Source: Lolium rigidum (taxonomy: Eukaryota; Streptophyta; Magnoliopsida; Poales; Poaceae). From it: DNA of 64,000 bases. Positions within the stretch are counted from its first letter, which is position 1. Each line of letters begins with the position of its first letter. Under the pieces are notes generated by a model. It was not told the DNA's origin, ran no database searches, and was given only the letters and a program-made list of their open reading frames with translations. Positions 10,548 to 21,534 of the stretch are shown here, piece by piece. The translations under genes were made by a program, and so were the position numbers. The stretch covers positions 353,071,696-353,135,695 of the forward strand of contig NC_061513.1 of the NCBI RefSeq assembly GCF_022539505.1. The letters run 5' to 3'.

Positions 10548-11943
10548 TTTGTAACATGCAAATTTCAAATCAATGAAAGAGAAGAAGTTCAATACCCAAA
10601 TTTTGGAACTAACAAAAACTTTTATGTGCATATAGTACCCTGCATAGGACTTGTGCATTATTGTGTGAATTGCCATGATGATTGCTTTTGTGCTATTGTG
10701 CTACATCCTAAAACCCTTGTTTGATCATGCAAAGATCAACAAACAAACCAAAGAAAAAGAAAAGAAATAAAATGAAGAAACCCTAAAACCCTCACATATG
10801 GTTTATGCCATTTTTGTAATTCTTCAACCTAAACCATTTTGGCTTGCACCAATGGTTGGAGAATGTTACTAAACACTTATAAACACTTTTGAAATCAAAA
10901 CAAATCAAATTTGGGATCAAATAGTGCTCACATGCACTAATGGTCAAATCTGCCAATTCTAGTCTGATCACTACTTTGAGCCCTGTAGTTTGAGATTTTC
11001 AAACCAAACTTTTCAAACTCTTTACACCTCATCCAAGTACACATCAAGGTGAACAACTTTGGTAAAGACCACCACTGCAAATTCATCTTGGATCAAAAAC
11101 TATGCTCAAGCAAAGTTGGGACTTTTTAACAACTTCAACATCACCCCACTTTGCAAATTTTGCATTTCTTTTATTTTTAAAATTCTACCACCACCACTGT
11201 GTGTCTCTGGTCTTTGGCAACCAAACCAACCAACCCAATTTCAAATTTTGGAATTGCTTTGCATGGAGAAAATTTGACAAAAATTTGGAATGCAAATTTA
11301 ACTCAAATCCAAAACACTATTTCAAATAGTGTTTGGCCAACCCTACCCTCACCACTTGGCTCAAACCTGTCCCCTGGTTCCCTCTCCACTACACATGGCA
11401 TAGCCATGGCCATGCCGGCCATGAGCACCATGTCCACCCTCCCCTCTCTCCTTCCTTCCCCAACCCTGGCCACCGTGCCAATTCGTGCCACCACACCCTA
11501 TTGCATCCATCTACGCGCGCCATTGCCGGAGAAAAGCACTACACGCGCCGGACAAGCACGCGCCCATGGCACCCAGGCCATGCCGACGACGTCGTGCGCA
11601 TGCCCACGGGCACGCCACGGCCACACGTCGCCTCGCCACCTCGCTCCACCTCTGGACCCCCTCTCTGCATGTTGAGCACCACCGTGACACCGCGACGCCG
11701 CCAGACATGAGTTCGACACCGACCCACGCCCGCCGTTGCCGGAGACGGCGACCAAACCCCGCCTCGGGCGCGCCACCTCTCGCAACATCCCGACCGCGTT
11801 AGGCACCGCCTAAGCTAGCCGTCGCCGCCAGGAGAACCGCACGGATGTGTTGAACACCGCAGCGCCCTCGCCTAGCCCGCTAGCTCGCCGGAGAGCCCGC
11901 ACCCTTGTCGACCTTGCCGCAACCCCACGGCCACCTCCGCCAT

Positions 11944-11951
11944 TATAAATA
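11944..11951 (+). promoter_or_regulatory. TATA box in the Tekay LTR
   Basis: TATAAATA about 1.4 kb into the LTR, directly before the GC-rich transcribed part. The analogous site in the minus-strand Tekay LTR is at 15102-15109. Confidence 0.6.
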
Positions 11952-13290
11952 GAGGCCTCCCCTCGTCGAAATCTTCACACCATCGCCTTCCCCTCTCTTC
12001 CCTCGAGCTCCTCGACCACCTCACAGCCTCGATTAGCCACTGCAGCCGCCCAATCGCTTCATCACTGCCGTGCGCCACCGCGGAAGCTCGCCGTCGATTG
12101 GAGCCGCCCCAGGACACGCTGCCGGTACCTGGAGCTTCGCCGTCGTCGACATCGTCACCGAGCACACTGCCCACCCTTGCTGGAGCCACGGTGAGCCCTC
12201 CGACCCCCTTGCTCCACCGCACCAGGGAGTTCTTCTCGCCGGCGACGACGACCCTGCACCGTTGGATCGCGATCTAATCTTGCGTCTCAGAATCCCCCGT
12301 ACCGATTCGCGTTAGAATAGACGCTGACGGGTGGAGCCCACCCGTCAGACAGCCCACGCGTGCATGGATGCGTCGTGGGCTGGCTTTGCACCGTTTAAAT
12401 CGATTGGGCCCGTTTAGTTTTCCCGCGCGGCCAAAATTGTTTGAATTTTCGAATTTCTGTTTAAATCAAATTCAGCCCTGTTTTCAAAATTGAATAGAAT
12501 TAGATTGGCTCAACCAAATTTGGTCAATTTCATACCGTTGGAAAGCTAGTAAAAAGATCTACACAACTACACTGGTCTCACCTTTAAATTCTATGTAGAT
12601 TAAATCTGACAAAAATAATAAGGCAGGGACTTTTGCAACTTCAAACAAATATTAAAAATCAACCAAAAATGCTTTTGAGTCGATTTCAACTCTCATAGCT
12701 CACATTTCACTTACACTAATTGTTTCTGCAAAAATATGGCATGATTACTTTGAGTGATCATGGCCTAGTTTAAATAAAGGACTATATGGCTATTTTAGTC
12801 AAATGATATGGTCCAAAACTATTATGTAAATTGTATGAGAGGCTTGCTCTCATTTAAATCTTGTCCCAAGTACTTTCATATTAAGTTGTGACCCTGGTCT
12901 AATTACTCTCACATGGAATTACTTGGTGATATTAAATAATAAGTGGTATTGATAAATGGTATGAGGTATTCTACCTCATTTAAATTATTTTCCCCAAATG
13001 ATGATGATGAATGGTTGACTTGGGTCAACATGGATTCATGCATGATTTTTGGAGAAGCTTAAATCTTAATAAAATTCAATGAGAGGAAATTATTTCCTCC
13101 AAGAACTAAATAGAAACTCTAATCTACATATTGTAATGAGAGGAAATTATTTTTCTCTTAAAAAGAAAAACAAAGCCAACTCACATACTAGTAAGTATGA
13201 AATGCTAGGATGGTTGTGTGAACCCATTGTGTGTGCTTAGTATAGCTCTTGAACCTTGTTTGGTGATTGTTACTTCGTATCCGTTTTTAG

Positions 13291-14525
13291 ACGCTAGCAC
13301 CGAAGAGTACCAGGTGGAGGAGGTCTATCATCAAGAGGAGGAAGACCACTTTGACCAGTACACCACTCAAGGCAAGCTAATATTCTTGCAAGTGCAAAGC
13401 TCTCATGAGAAAGGCACCACTCCACTTTACCTTGTGTTTAATGATCCCATCCCAAGTTTTTACATTGCAAGTTTTTACTTTGTTTATTTTAAAGCTTACT
13501 TTTATAGTTAACTTTGGTCTAAGTTTAGAGTAGAGCAAGAGTATCAAACTTAGCCTAAGGAGCTTATGAGTTAAGTAGCACCCCTCATGACTAGTTGCTA
13601 GTGCTAACAAATAAAATTTGACTACTCTAGATGGGAACTTGTGAGTTTGAAATGAATTTGAAAACCTTGGAATGATGAAGTCATTCTATTGAAAGATTTG
13701 GAAGGTGAATATGTCTTGTGAATGATATGGTGAACTTTGATAAAACTGATGGGTGGTTTGAATGCGATACCTTTCCAATATTTGAGTACCCCCACAATAC
13801 CTGAGTATGGGTAGGCCTTAACTGGAAATTTATGCATCTTAGTAGGTTCCCTCTGAACAAGCATCATAGGGGTTATGCCGAGGCTGCCTCCGTTAAAGGT
13901 GATATGATGTGAAATGAGGTGAATTGTCCGGCCCAAGCCCTGTGCAGTTCCCAGGCTGACGGTTTGTCTTCATCGGGAGGCCAAGCTCATGGGGAGAGGT
14001 ACCTATACTAGGGTATGTAAGTGAAAGGTTATGGTTGATGATCCGCGTACTGAGTTACGATGATTCGGGGTTATCCCCGATGGATGTAATCAAATGTTGT
14101 GGCACAAGTGTGCAACCTCTGCAGAGTGTAAATCTATTCGAATAGTCGTGTCCACGGTTACGGACGGTTGGAAAGGCCATACTGTACCAGTTGTCAGTTG
14201 TTTTTTTTCTTGAAAAGAGCTGATGAACTGAATTGGTGACTTGACTTGAATCACAACAGAGTTGTGGGAATGACACTAATGTTCCCACTTGGGTTAGTTA
14301 GCAATTGAAGAGTCTTTTATCAAATGCTTGTGAACTAAAATTGGCTTTATGCAAATAAACTAGAGCTTAGCACCCCAATACTAGAATTGATAGTACTTAC
14401 ACTAGTATTAGTTTGCGAGTACTTTAAAGTACTCACGGCTGTGTCCCTGGCTATTCCAATGGCCAGACTATGAAGGGGAGCAGCAGTACGAAGGTGACGA
14501 CCAGCAAGACGCCTACGACAACTAG
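13291..14525 (+). other. Exon-like acidic coding segments inside the Tekay LTR
   Basis: A T-rich acceptor (tttttag, ends 13290) precedes an acidic segment containing EEYQVEEVYHQEEEDHFD. About 1.1 kb later an acceptor-like tggccag (ends 14466) precedes a short acidic segment (DYEGEQQYEGDDQQDAYDN) ending at TAG 14523-14525. Both are Glu/Asp/Tyr/Gln-rich and quite unlike the surrounding AT-rich DNA. I recall comparable peptides in other grass Tekay LTRs, but the transcript is not established. Read as a possible spliced LTR-encoded small protein. Confidence 0.3.
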
Positions 14526-14784
14526 GAGTTCTTGTAACGTCAAGCGTTGGCCTGTGGATTAGATAGTCCACTTCTATTACGCTTCCGCTATGAATTGTGT
14601 TCGTTGATCATTAGATCAACTATTTGTGTAATATTGGATCATGTGATCTGAATGTGTAAGACAAGTATGGTTTGTAATGAATGATGACTTATGATATCGA
14701 CTGTTATGTCTCGCAACAACAATATTCCTGGGATTGCGATGAATGGCATAATAGACATCTGGACTTAAAAATCCGGGTGTTGAC

Positions 14785-17409
14785 ATGAGGGATGCTTGAG
14801 CTCCAGCGGCTCACCCTAATTGCGATGGATGCGATGGCGAGGTCGGAGGTGGTCGCATTCGATGAGATTGACTCCTCCCGGCATCGGAGAAGATGAGCTC
14901 GGCGAGGACGCTCTGGGACGCTCTGGCTCAATTCCTTGCTCAGTGACAAGTCGAGGGTGGTGATGATGATAGCATCCACGGCGAGGCTTGGGAATGCCCC
15001 AATCAACGGCGAGAGGTGGTGGTCCGGGAGCTAGGGTTTCGTCTCTTCTCGTAATTGAAGCAGAGAGAGGGAAAAATTGAGGGGCTAGGGTTTATCCGTG
15101 GTATTTATACCTCTCCTCGCGGTCGTCGGCGTTCGTGGGGTCAGCAATGGCGGCCGGGACGTGGAGCTTTGTCGTTGTGCTGTCGAGCTGAGGCTCGTGC
15201 AGAGGATGAGACGAAGACGACGACGCTCGTCTCTTGATTATCCAGAGCGAGCCGGTAAGTGGACTGGGATGTGCTGGTGTTGGGTTGAACGTGGGCTGTG
15301 TTGCTGGGCTGCGGTATTGGGCTTGGCCAGAAAGGTAAGCCTCGTAAGCCCCTCTCCACTTTTATTTTTCTATTTTCATTTTCTGTTTTGAATTTCTTAT
15401 TTGAATTCAACCATGTCTCAGATAACTTGGAATGTGTTTCTTCGGTTAGAATCAAGGTGCTTACATTGTATGTTTAATATTTGTAGGTATATTGGTTGTG
15501 TTGGATTTAAAGCATAACTCTATATTTAAAGTAAATATGTTAATGGAACTAATCCATTTCTAATATTATTTTGTTGAGTTTGGGAATAACCTCTTAATTT
15601 AATTTAGGAACCTTGTATTGTATAAGTGATTCTGAAAGTACGCTCCTATTACTAGGAATACTCTTATAAGTTTATTTCTAAGTGTGCTCACATAGACACC
15701 ATTTAGGTTTAACACATGTTTATAACGGCTTAGAAATGATCTTGGCTTAGTCCTTTTGCCATTAGTAGGGTGTTCTTAAGTCATCCTTTTGGAAACAAAG
15801 GAATGATTCTCATTCTTTACCTAAGGAACAGTTGTATAATACTATGGTGATGATACACATCCATGTTAATGTGTAGGGTGACTATTTGGGCTTATAATCA
15901 CGCCTTTCTTTCTAAATATATTGAATTGGTCAATCATTGTGACTTCAATGGAGATCATGGTAATAGGGTTTCCTTGTGCTTATCAAATGAAGCATAAATG
16001 GAATGGGAATGTGGTGTAGGGTTTCCAAGTGTTAAAGAACATGTGACTAACTGGAGAAATTGAGAATATACTAGGGTTTGACCTTCCTCCCATTATAGGA
16101 TAGTTAATTCAAAATATATATAAGGTTGGCATAGCTAATTGACTTGGCAAAGTGTTATTATTCTTCAATTATTTCCCTTCTAAAGATATTGGAAAGGATT
16201 TAGGGAAACTAGTGGTCTCCCTATGATTTTATTTGATGGATGACATTTGATTATCAATTATGGTTTAATTTATACTTCTATATCTCCAAAGCTTAATTAT
16301 GCTCAAGACATGATCAACTTATTCCCCATTAATTGTTTCCTTGTCAACTTATCTTACCATCTTCATTTCTAGGTTTTGGATATTTGGTTTTAGGAATCCC
16401 TATTTGCTACACTGAACATTGTTTCATAGTTTCAAGTGATTATTGATGGATTCTTGTTCCTTGGATTTATTCTTAATAGTATTCTAAAGGTTCTATCATA
16501 AACACCCAATCGTGATGATTAAGGTTTTGGCTTACCAAAGTATAACTAAGAAGATTTGATTCTCAATCCCAAGATCAAGTGCTTGCTCAAATAACTTGAG
16601 TGTAACACTTTAGCTTGAGTATCTTATATAGACAAGATTACTCTAGTGTGTATGAGGTACTCATAATATCTCCATAAGTATAAATAGGTTAAGTCTCCAC
16701 TTGGCTATCTTTGCTTGAATGGTTCCTACTTTATTTCTTAATGTCAATAATGTGGTTCTATTCCTTTAAAGTTGTACTACCCCACCACTTCACAATGAAT
16801 TGGATTATATCCAAGTCCTTTAGCTCAAGTGTTGACATTGCATTGCTTCTCTAATAGATATCTCTCTCTTCTCTGGATTATTTTGGATTAAGAATAGAAT
16901 AAGTGGAACTAGGAACAATACTATTGTTGATCTCCTTGTCATGAATCCAAGAATGAAGTGGAAGGAATACCATGAGGTTCATGGTATGAACATGTACTAG
17001 TGTATGACATGGAAAAGATAAGCTAAGAATAGTTTCTCCATTTTATTTTTACTTGCTTTGTAGTTGAATAAATATGCATATGTTATGGCAAGGAATACCA
17101 TATTATGATCTTTTAGAAGATCAAGTAATTGATCATTGCTTAATGTGTTGTTGTATTGGTTTTAGTTCCATTTGATCTAACGCATAGATCAAATCATCTC
17201 TACCCAAAACAAGGTTTTAGCAAAGTCACATTGAGGTTTATAGCGTTTGACTTGATGATCTACTTCAATTCCATTAATTCAAGTAAAACTTCAGTTACTG
17301 TGACATATTTTATTTGAAAGCGCGAAAATTCCCTGGATTTTCTATGCATGAATACAATGCACACATTTGTTTCCTCTATTTTTATAACCCCAAATCCAGG
17401 GATGTTACA
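14785..17409 (-). repeat. 5' part of a minus-strand Tekay-type LTR
   Basis: On the minus strand the LTR begins TGTAACATCCC at 17409 and runs left with an AT-rich 2-kb stretch, a TATA box (GTATAAATAC, 15101-15110) and a GC-rich leader, until cut by the plus-strand Tekay element at 14785. As the outer edge of a 5' LTR it needs no adjacent polypurine tract, and none is seen. To its right is Copia gag, so it inserted there; the expected target duplication is gagct (17410-17414). No genes in this stretch. Confidence 0.75.
15102..15109 (-). promoter_or_regulatory. TATA box of the minus-strand Tekay-type LTR
   Basis: TATAAATA on the minus strand, about 2.3 kb from the LTR start, at the border between the AT-rich U3 part and the GC-rich leader. 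Confidence 0.5.
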
Positions 17410-17678
17410 GAGCTCTTGCTCACCATCAAGCCACTTTCTGTTGGACGAGTCCCACTTAGCACGATCAAGATCGTACTTCATTCTTTTTGGTCCGTGGTCA
17501 AGAACCCTTCTGTTGAAGTCAACTTCACTATCTTTGTCGCCCTCACGGGGTCCTTAGGTTCTATGGGAGAAGCCTATCAGTGCCAAGTCGAGGTCAAAGC
17601 AAACCCCACCTCAATCTTCTCTCGCCATGAGCCATAGTTCCCTCCATTAAGGGGCTCAATAGCCGAGATAAAACTCAT
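17410..17678 (-). pseudogene. Copia gag N-terminal fragment
   Basis: ATG at 17676-17678 on the minus strand opens MSFISAIEPLNGGNYGSW, the typical start of Copia gag (UBN2 family). A later block DLDRAKWDSSNR (about 17460) in another frame is also typical of this family. An in-frame stop soon after STWH and the frame change show it is dead. It is cut at 17409/17410 by the Tekay-type LTR. Confidence 0.75.
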
Positions 17679-18709
17679 TGGATTTCCTGAAACAAAATTT
17701 TCATCAAAATGAGTCAATTCAACGTTGGTCAAATTAAAACATGGCACTTCTCAATATTAATTCTACATCACCGTTGGGCAGAAATAGAATCAATAATGAT
17801 AACTCTGAATCTTGCGGAATACAATTTTAATACAATTTTATTAACAACGTTGGTCATTAAATAAAATCATCATACTCAATAAATAACTCTCATTTCCTAA
17901 TTCAATTTTCCCGTTGGTTCCAATTAAATTAGGAAAAAATAAAATATGACTTCAACTTAACTAGCACAGCGGAAACTTAACTTAATTTTCTAATTTTAAC
18001 CCACATGAAAAAAATCCATATCTCACTTTTATTCCTATTCTTAAACTATTTCCAGAAACTAAAACAGAAAATATTACTGGAAACAAAAACAAAAATAGGC
18101 CAAAACAACCCAAATGGGCTCAGTCTCAGTCTCTCTGTTAAAGAGAAAACTCGCAGGGGGCCGAAAAGGGGCCGCGCCCAGCACCGGCCCACGGCCTCTT
18201 CTCTCCTCTCTCTGGCCCGAAAACGTCTCCTGGAAAAATCTGGCCGTCGGATTTGATCGGACGGCTGCGCGCTGCTCTCGGTCGATCAAAACCGGGTTAG
18301 GAGGCGCCCCTAAAACCCTAACCCTCACTCTCCTCCCTTTGCTCCTCTCTCTCACACCCGACACCGGCGGCGCGAGGCAGACGAGGACGGCGACGGTTGC
18401 CGCTGAAGCGGGCCGTCGCGCATGGAGATGGCGGCGCTGTTGCCTACCCTCTCGTCGGTGCGCGCGTTCCCCTTGCGGGTGGGGACGCCGTCGTCGAGCG
18501 GATTGGCCACGGAGCCCTGGCACAACGCCTCTGCGGAGGTGGAGGCCGGCAGGTATGCCGCCTCCCTCTCTTTTCCCCTTTGTATTTTGTTTTCTTCTCG
18601 GATTAGGACCGATCTAGGGTTAGGGTTTGCTAAGAAACTAAAACTTCTCTGTTTCGTTCATCTATCCCGGTTTGGGTTACTACCTCAACTAGATCAACAA
18701 CCTAGGCTA
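17679..18709. other. Copia leader with a GC-rich, gene-like insert
   Basis: 17679-18100 is AT-rich. 18110-18560 is GC-rich and, on the plus strand (against the element), looks like a plant gene 5' end: an aaaccctaaccc telo-box-like motif (about 18310), a CT-rich patch, an ATG at 18422 (MEMAALLPTLSSVRAF) and a donor-like caggtatg at about 18550. No known protein is recognised. It may be captured genic sequence or simply the element's own leader. Confidence 0.35.
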
Positions 18710-18721
18710 GCTCTGATACCA
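18710..18721 (-). promoter_or_regulatory. Copia primer-binding site (initiator tRNA-Met type)
   Basis: On the minus strand TGGTATCAGAGC follows the LTR end by one base. It is the standard complement of initiator tRNA-Met used by plant LTR elements and fixes the element's orientation. Confidence 0.85.
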
Positions 18722-18722
18722 A

Positions 18723-19109
18723 TGTTAAGACTATTAGGATCTCTAGTTGTTGGATCTAGCGAGTACATGTCTAACCGGGACGAAAACTAGAGGAGAAACA
18801 GTGGGGTTCCATACTATCGTGCTTGTTCGACGAGGAGCTCGCCATGGCGGCGACGGAGGAGTGGCGGCGATGTTGGTGGGGCTTCCCGCCGCTACAGCGC
18901 CTCACAAGATCGGGTGGCTTAGGGTTTCTGTGTTGGTGGGGAGGATGGCGGCGGACGAACCTTGGCGTCCGTGCCCCGGCCCCCACCTCTTTTATATGTG
19001 GTGCTGGCGACAAGAGCTCACCAACCAGACGTGGCTGGGCGCCCGCGATCAGGACGCGAGACAGGGTCGTACTCGACCGTTGGGTCGAGGACGTGGAGAT
19101 CAACTAACA
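18723..19109 (-). repeat. Copia 5' LTR (387 bp)
   Basis: On the minus strand it starts TGTTAG (19109) and ends TTAACA (18723), a short inverted terminal pair, with the primer-binding site beyond. A TATA-like TATAAAA lies at 18990-18996 (minus). Confidence 0.8.
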
Positions 19110-19640
19110 CGGTCCTCATTCACCCATCGTATAGATCGATCAAATGTAAAGACTAAAGAGTGTATATACAAATTGAACCGATGGTTATGTCTTGCATATC
19201 TTGTTCTTGGAGCTCGTCAATAAATCGTATCTGCCGGTCTTTTACGCAAAGAGTCGACTAGCTTGTTGCGAGGATCTCTTCGTTGAGTCGGGCTTGCTGG
19301 CTTGAGGAGAAGCGATGACGATGAGACCAATGGGGACGACCTTATTGATGCCGACTTTTTTTGTTAGAGATGCGTGTGCTGATTGTGTTTATAACGTTGG
19401 TTAGGTGTGCCGTGGAGGTTGTCTTGTTTCATGACGGTAGGCGAGACGGTTTCCATCCATCGGCAGACATATATCATGCCCTGGGATGATGGATGGCACA
19501 TCAATGGCACTAGCATGCATGTGGCTATTCTCTCCATCCCCAAGCGCTGGATCTACCCGAGAAGGAACAAACATCCGGTTACGCCGAGTACAGGCTACTT
19601 AGAGCTCGACCGAGTACGGTGCACGTGGTACAGTTGTACA
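19110..19640. other. Unassigned sequence
   Basis: Flank of the Copia insertion. No coding, RNA or repeat signature recognised. Confidence 0.5.
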
Positions 19641-19934
19641 GGCTAATGACTAGTAGAGCACAAGATTGCAAGTCGTAAAGAGTTCAAATCCCAGATTTGA
19701 CACTTTGGTGTCTCATAAAGGCGGAATATTTTTCAGTGGGAGGCGACGTTCCCGTCGACAGCGAGGCGCATGTGGTGACTTCGTCAATCTCAAGACCCGC
19801 CGGATTAATTCTTCAACGCAGTCTCTTGGAGGTGCTCATAGGGGTAGGGTATGCGTGTGTGCGTTCATAGGGGTGAGTGTGTGCGCGTATGTATGAGCGT
19901 CTTCGATTGTACTGTGTTTCGCAAAAAAAAAAAG
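19641..19934 (+). mobile_element. tRNA-derived SINE
   Basis: A tRNA-like head (A-box-like tagtagagcacaag near 19651, B-box-like gagttcaaatccc at 19680) is followed by a body ending in GT-rich sequence and an A12 tail (19923-19934). The GT-rich end resembles the 3' tail shared by grass SINEs and L1 LINEs. A 10-bp repeat aagtcgtaaa (19670-19679 and 19933-19942) could mean that only 19680-19932 was inserted. Confidence 0.6.
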
Positions 19935-19953
19935 TCGTAAACAAGTCGTGACT

Positions 19954-20455
19954 AAGGATGGCAATGGGTAGGGTATGGACAGGGTAGAGCAATACCATAC
20001 CCATGCCCGTATAGTCAATGGGTACAAACTTCCACCCATACCCGTACCCGCGGGTATAAAATTTTACCCATACCCATACCCGGCGGGTACCCGTACCCAT
20101 TGGGTACCTGGGTAGGTCAAATTGTATGCAAGTCACTCGCAATTTTACATTTTTTGACAACAAATTTTATTGAAAAAATGAATTATCTCAACTCAATAAC
20201 AGGTAGTTAAGTACATAAAAAATAACAAAATATAAAAAGCACATTCTCATATTTTAACTCATAAGTCAACAAAATTAGACGTATCACATAAGAAATTGAT
20301 AATAAACGGGCAGGGTATGGGCATACCCGCGGATACGAGGCTATACTCATGCCCTACCCATGACTTAGTGGGGTATAAAAGTGTACCCATACCCTGCCCA
20401 TATGGGTACGGTACCCGCGGGGTACCCGTACCCGTGGGTAAAATTGCCATCCTTA
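19954..20455. mobile_element. Non-autonomous hAT element (502 bp)
   Basis: Terminal inverted repeats TAAGGATGGCAAT / ATTGCCATCCTTA are flanked by a perfect 8-bp duplication gtcgtgac (19946-19953 and 20456-20463), as for hAT. Both arms are crowded with variants of the words gggta and tacccg, giving imperfect inverted arms; the middle is AT-rich. No transposase. Confidence 0.9.
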
Positions 20456-20463
20456 GTCGTGAC

Positions 20464-21527
20464 GCTGACTCGGCTAACCGATGGATCGCCCGAGTATGGA
20501 TATGATTGGTCGGCAGGTGAGCGAACTCGTGATAGATCCGGCAGGGATGAACGTGCCGGCCGGCACAGGCAGCTGTGAGATCCTTGTCTCGTCTTCGCTT
20601 GGAAGCACCTGCGATGACGCGAGGGTTCAGACAAGACGGCCGGGCGACCCGGTGGGGCAGGCCCGCAGGGGCGAGCAAGAGTCCAAGACGCGCCCATCCC
20701 AAGTCGTCGTCGCCGCTGCGCGCGCGTGCGTCTCCTTGCGCTTGGATTCGCTCGCGCATGCATCAGGATTGACTGAGCTCACTCGCTGGCCATGATCGAG
20801 ATCGGGATCTCGTTCGTTCGCCTGAATAGAATATCCCGTGAGGAAGACGACCGGACGAGAAAGCCTTTGTGCTCGGCACCATTTGATTTCTTCCGTGTGC
20901 TTGCTACGCTAGCCTACGCCGGCCGGCCGGCCCGAGAGGCCGAGATAGACGTAAGATGACACACCGTTTACGCGTCCATGGAAAGCAAGCGACGCAGGAG
21001 GGTCGATGCCTGACGGAACGGCTAGCTTGAGCTTTCATCCGACAGATCACTTTTGCTTCGGTGTCCCCCCTTCCTTCAAATTTTGGTGAACTGAAACACA
21101 TAAATGACCAAGATCTCGGCATACCTCTTCGTAACTAGATGCGCAATAATTAAAAGTGAATAAAAAGACATAATAAGTATAAGTCCTAGAGTAACCCGTA
21201 CAGTTCGTTTAACTTTATATCATTCAGTAGTCAGACGCGCAGATAACGGTGTACGCTGAAAATCAAAACGTATGTGGGTAAAATATTTCGTCCGTCTGGT
21301 AGAAATATTGAGTACACCTAGTATATCTATACGAGAATATATAGAGCTTGATATGGGTTTTTACGGGCTGCTAAAAAAGAAAGGCGCCGGAAAAACTTAT
21401 CCCTTCAAATTTTGGTAAGAGGGGGACACTGAAGCAAGCCTCCCGACAGATACCTTTCGAACGTACACGACGACTTGCGAGCATGTGGTGGGCACGAGTC
21501 GGAGTCTACGTTTGGGTGAGCAAGAAA
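20464..21527. other. Unassigned sequence
   Basis: Mixed composition; short ORFs on both strands lack recognisable domains or codon bias. Nothing supported. Confidence 0.5.
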
Positions 21528-21534
21528 AGAGATT

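Larger units (their letters stand above)
8293..14784 (+). mobile_element. Tekay-type (Del) Gypsy chromovirus, 3' half
   Basis: Contains the 3' part of pol (8293-10502), a polypurine tract and one complete long LTR (10550-14784). The 5' half lies beyond the window, displaced by the gag-pro Gypsy insertion at 8292/8293. The right end (...gggtgttgaca) is followed by tgagg (14785-14789), the expected target duplication. The element itself landed in another, minus-strand Tekay-type LTR. Confidence 0.9.
10550..14784 (+). repeat. 3' LTR of the Tekay element (4235 bp)
   Basis: Runs from TGTAACATGC to GTGTTGACA, the usual ends of this lineage. The first ~0.8 kb is AT-rich, 11300-12320 is GC-rich with a TATA box, and the rest is AT-rich again. 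The stretch 12320-13280 shows no coding sequence. The GC-rich ORFs on both strands at 11300-12300 are fortuitous. Confidence 0.87.
17410..19109 (-). mobile_element. 5' end of a minus-strand Copia retrotransposon
   Basis: Reading right to left: a 387-bp LTR (19109-18723), a primer-binding site, a ~1-kb leader, and the start of gag, broken at 17410 by the Tekay-type insertion. The rest of the element lies left of the window if it survives. Possible target duplication cggtc at 19110-19114; its partner is not visible. Confidence 0.8.
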
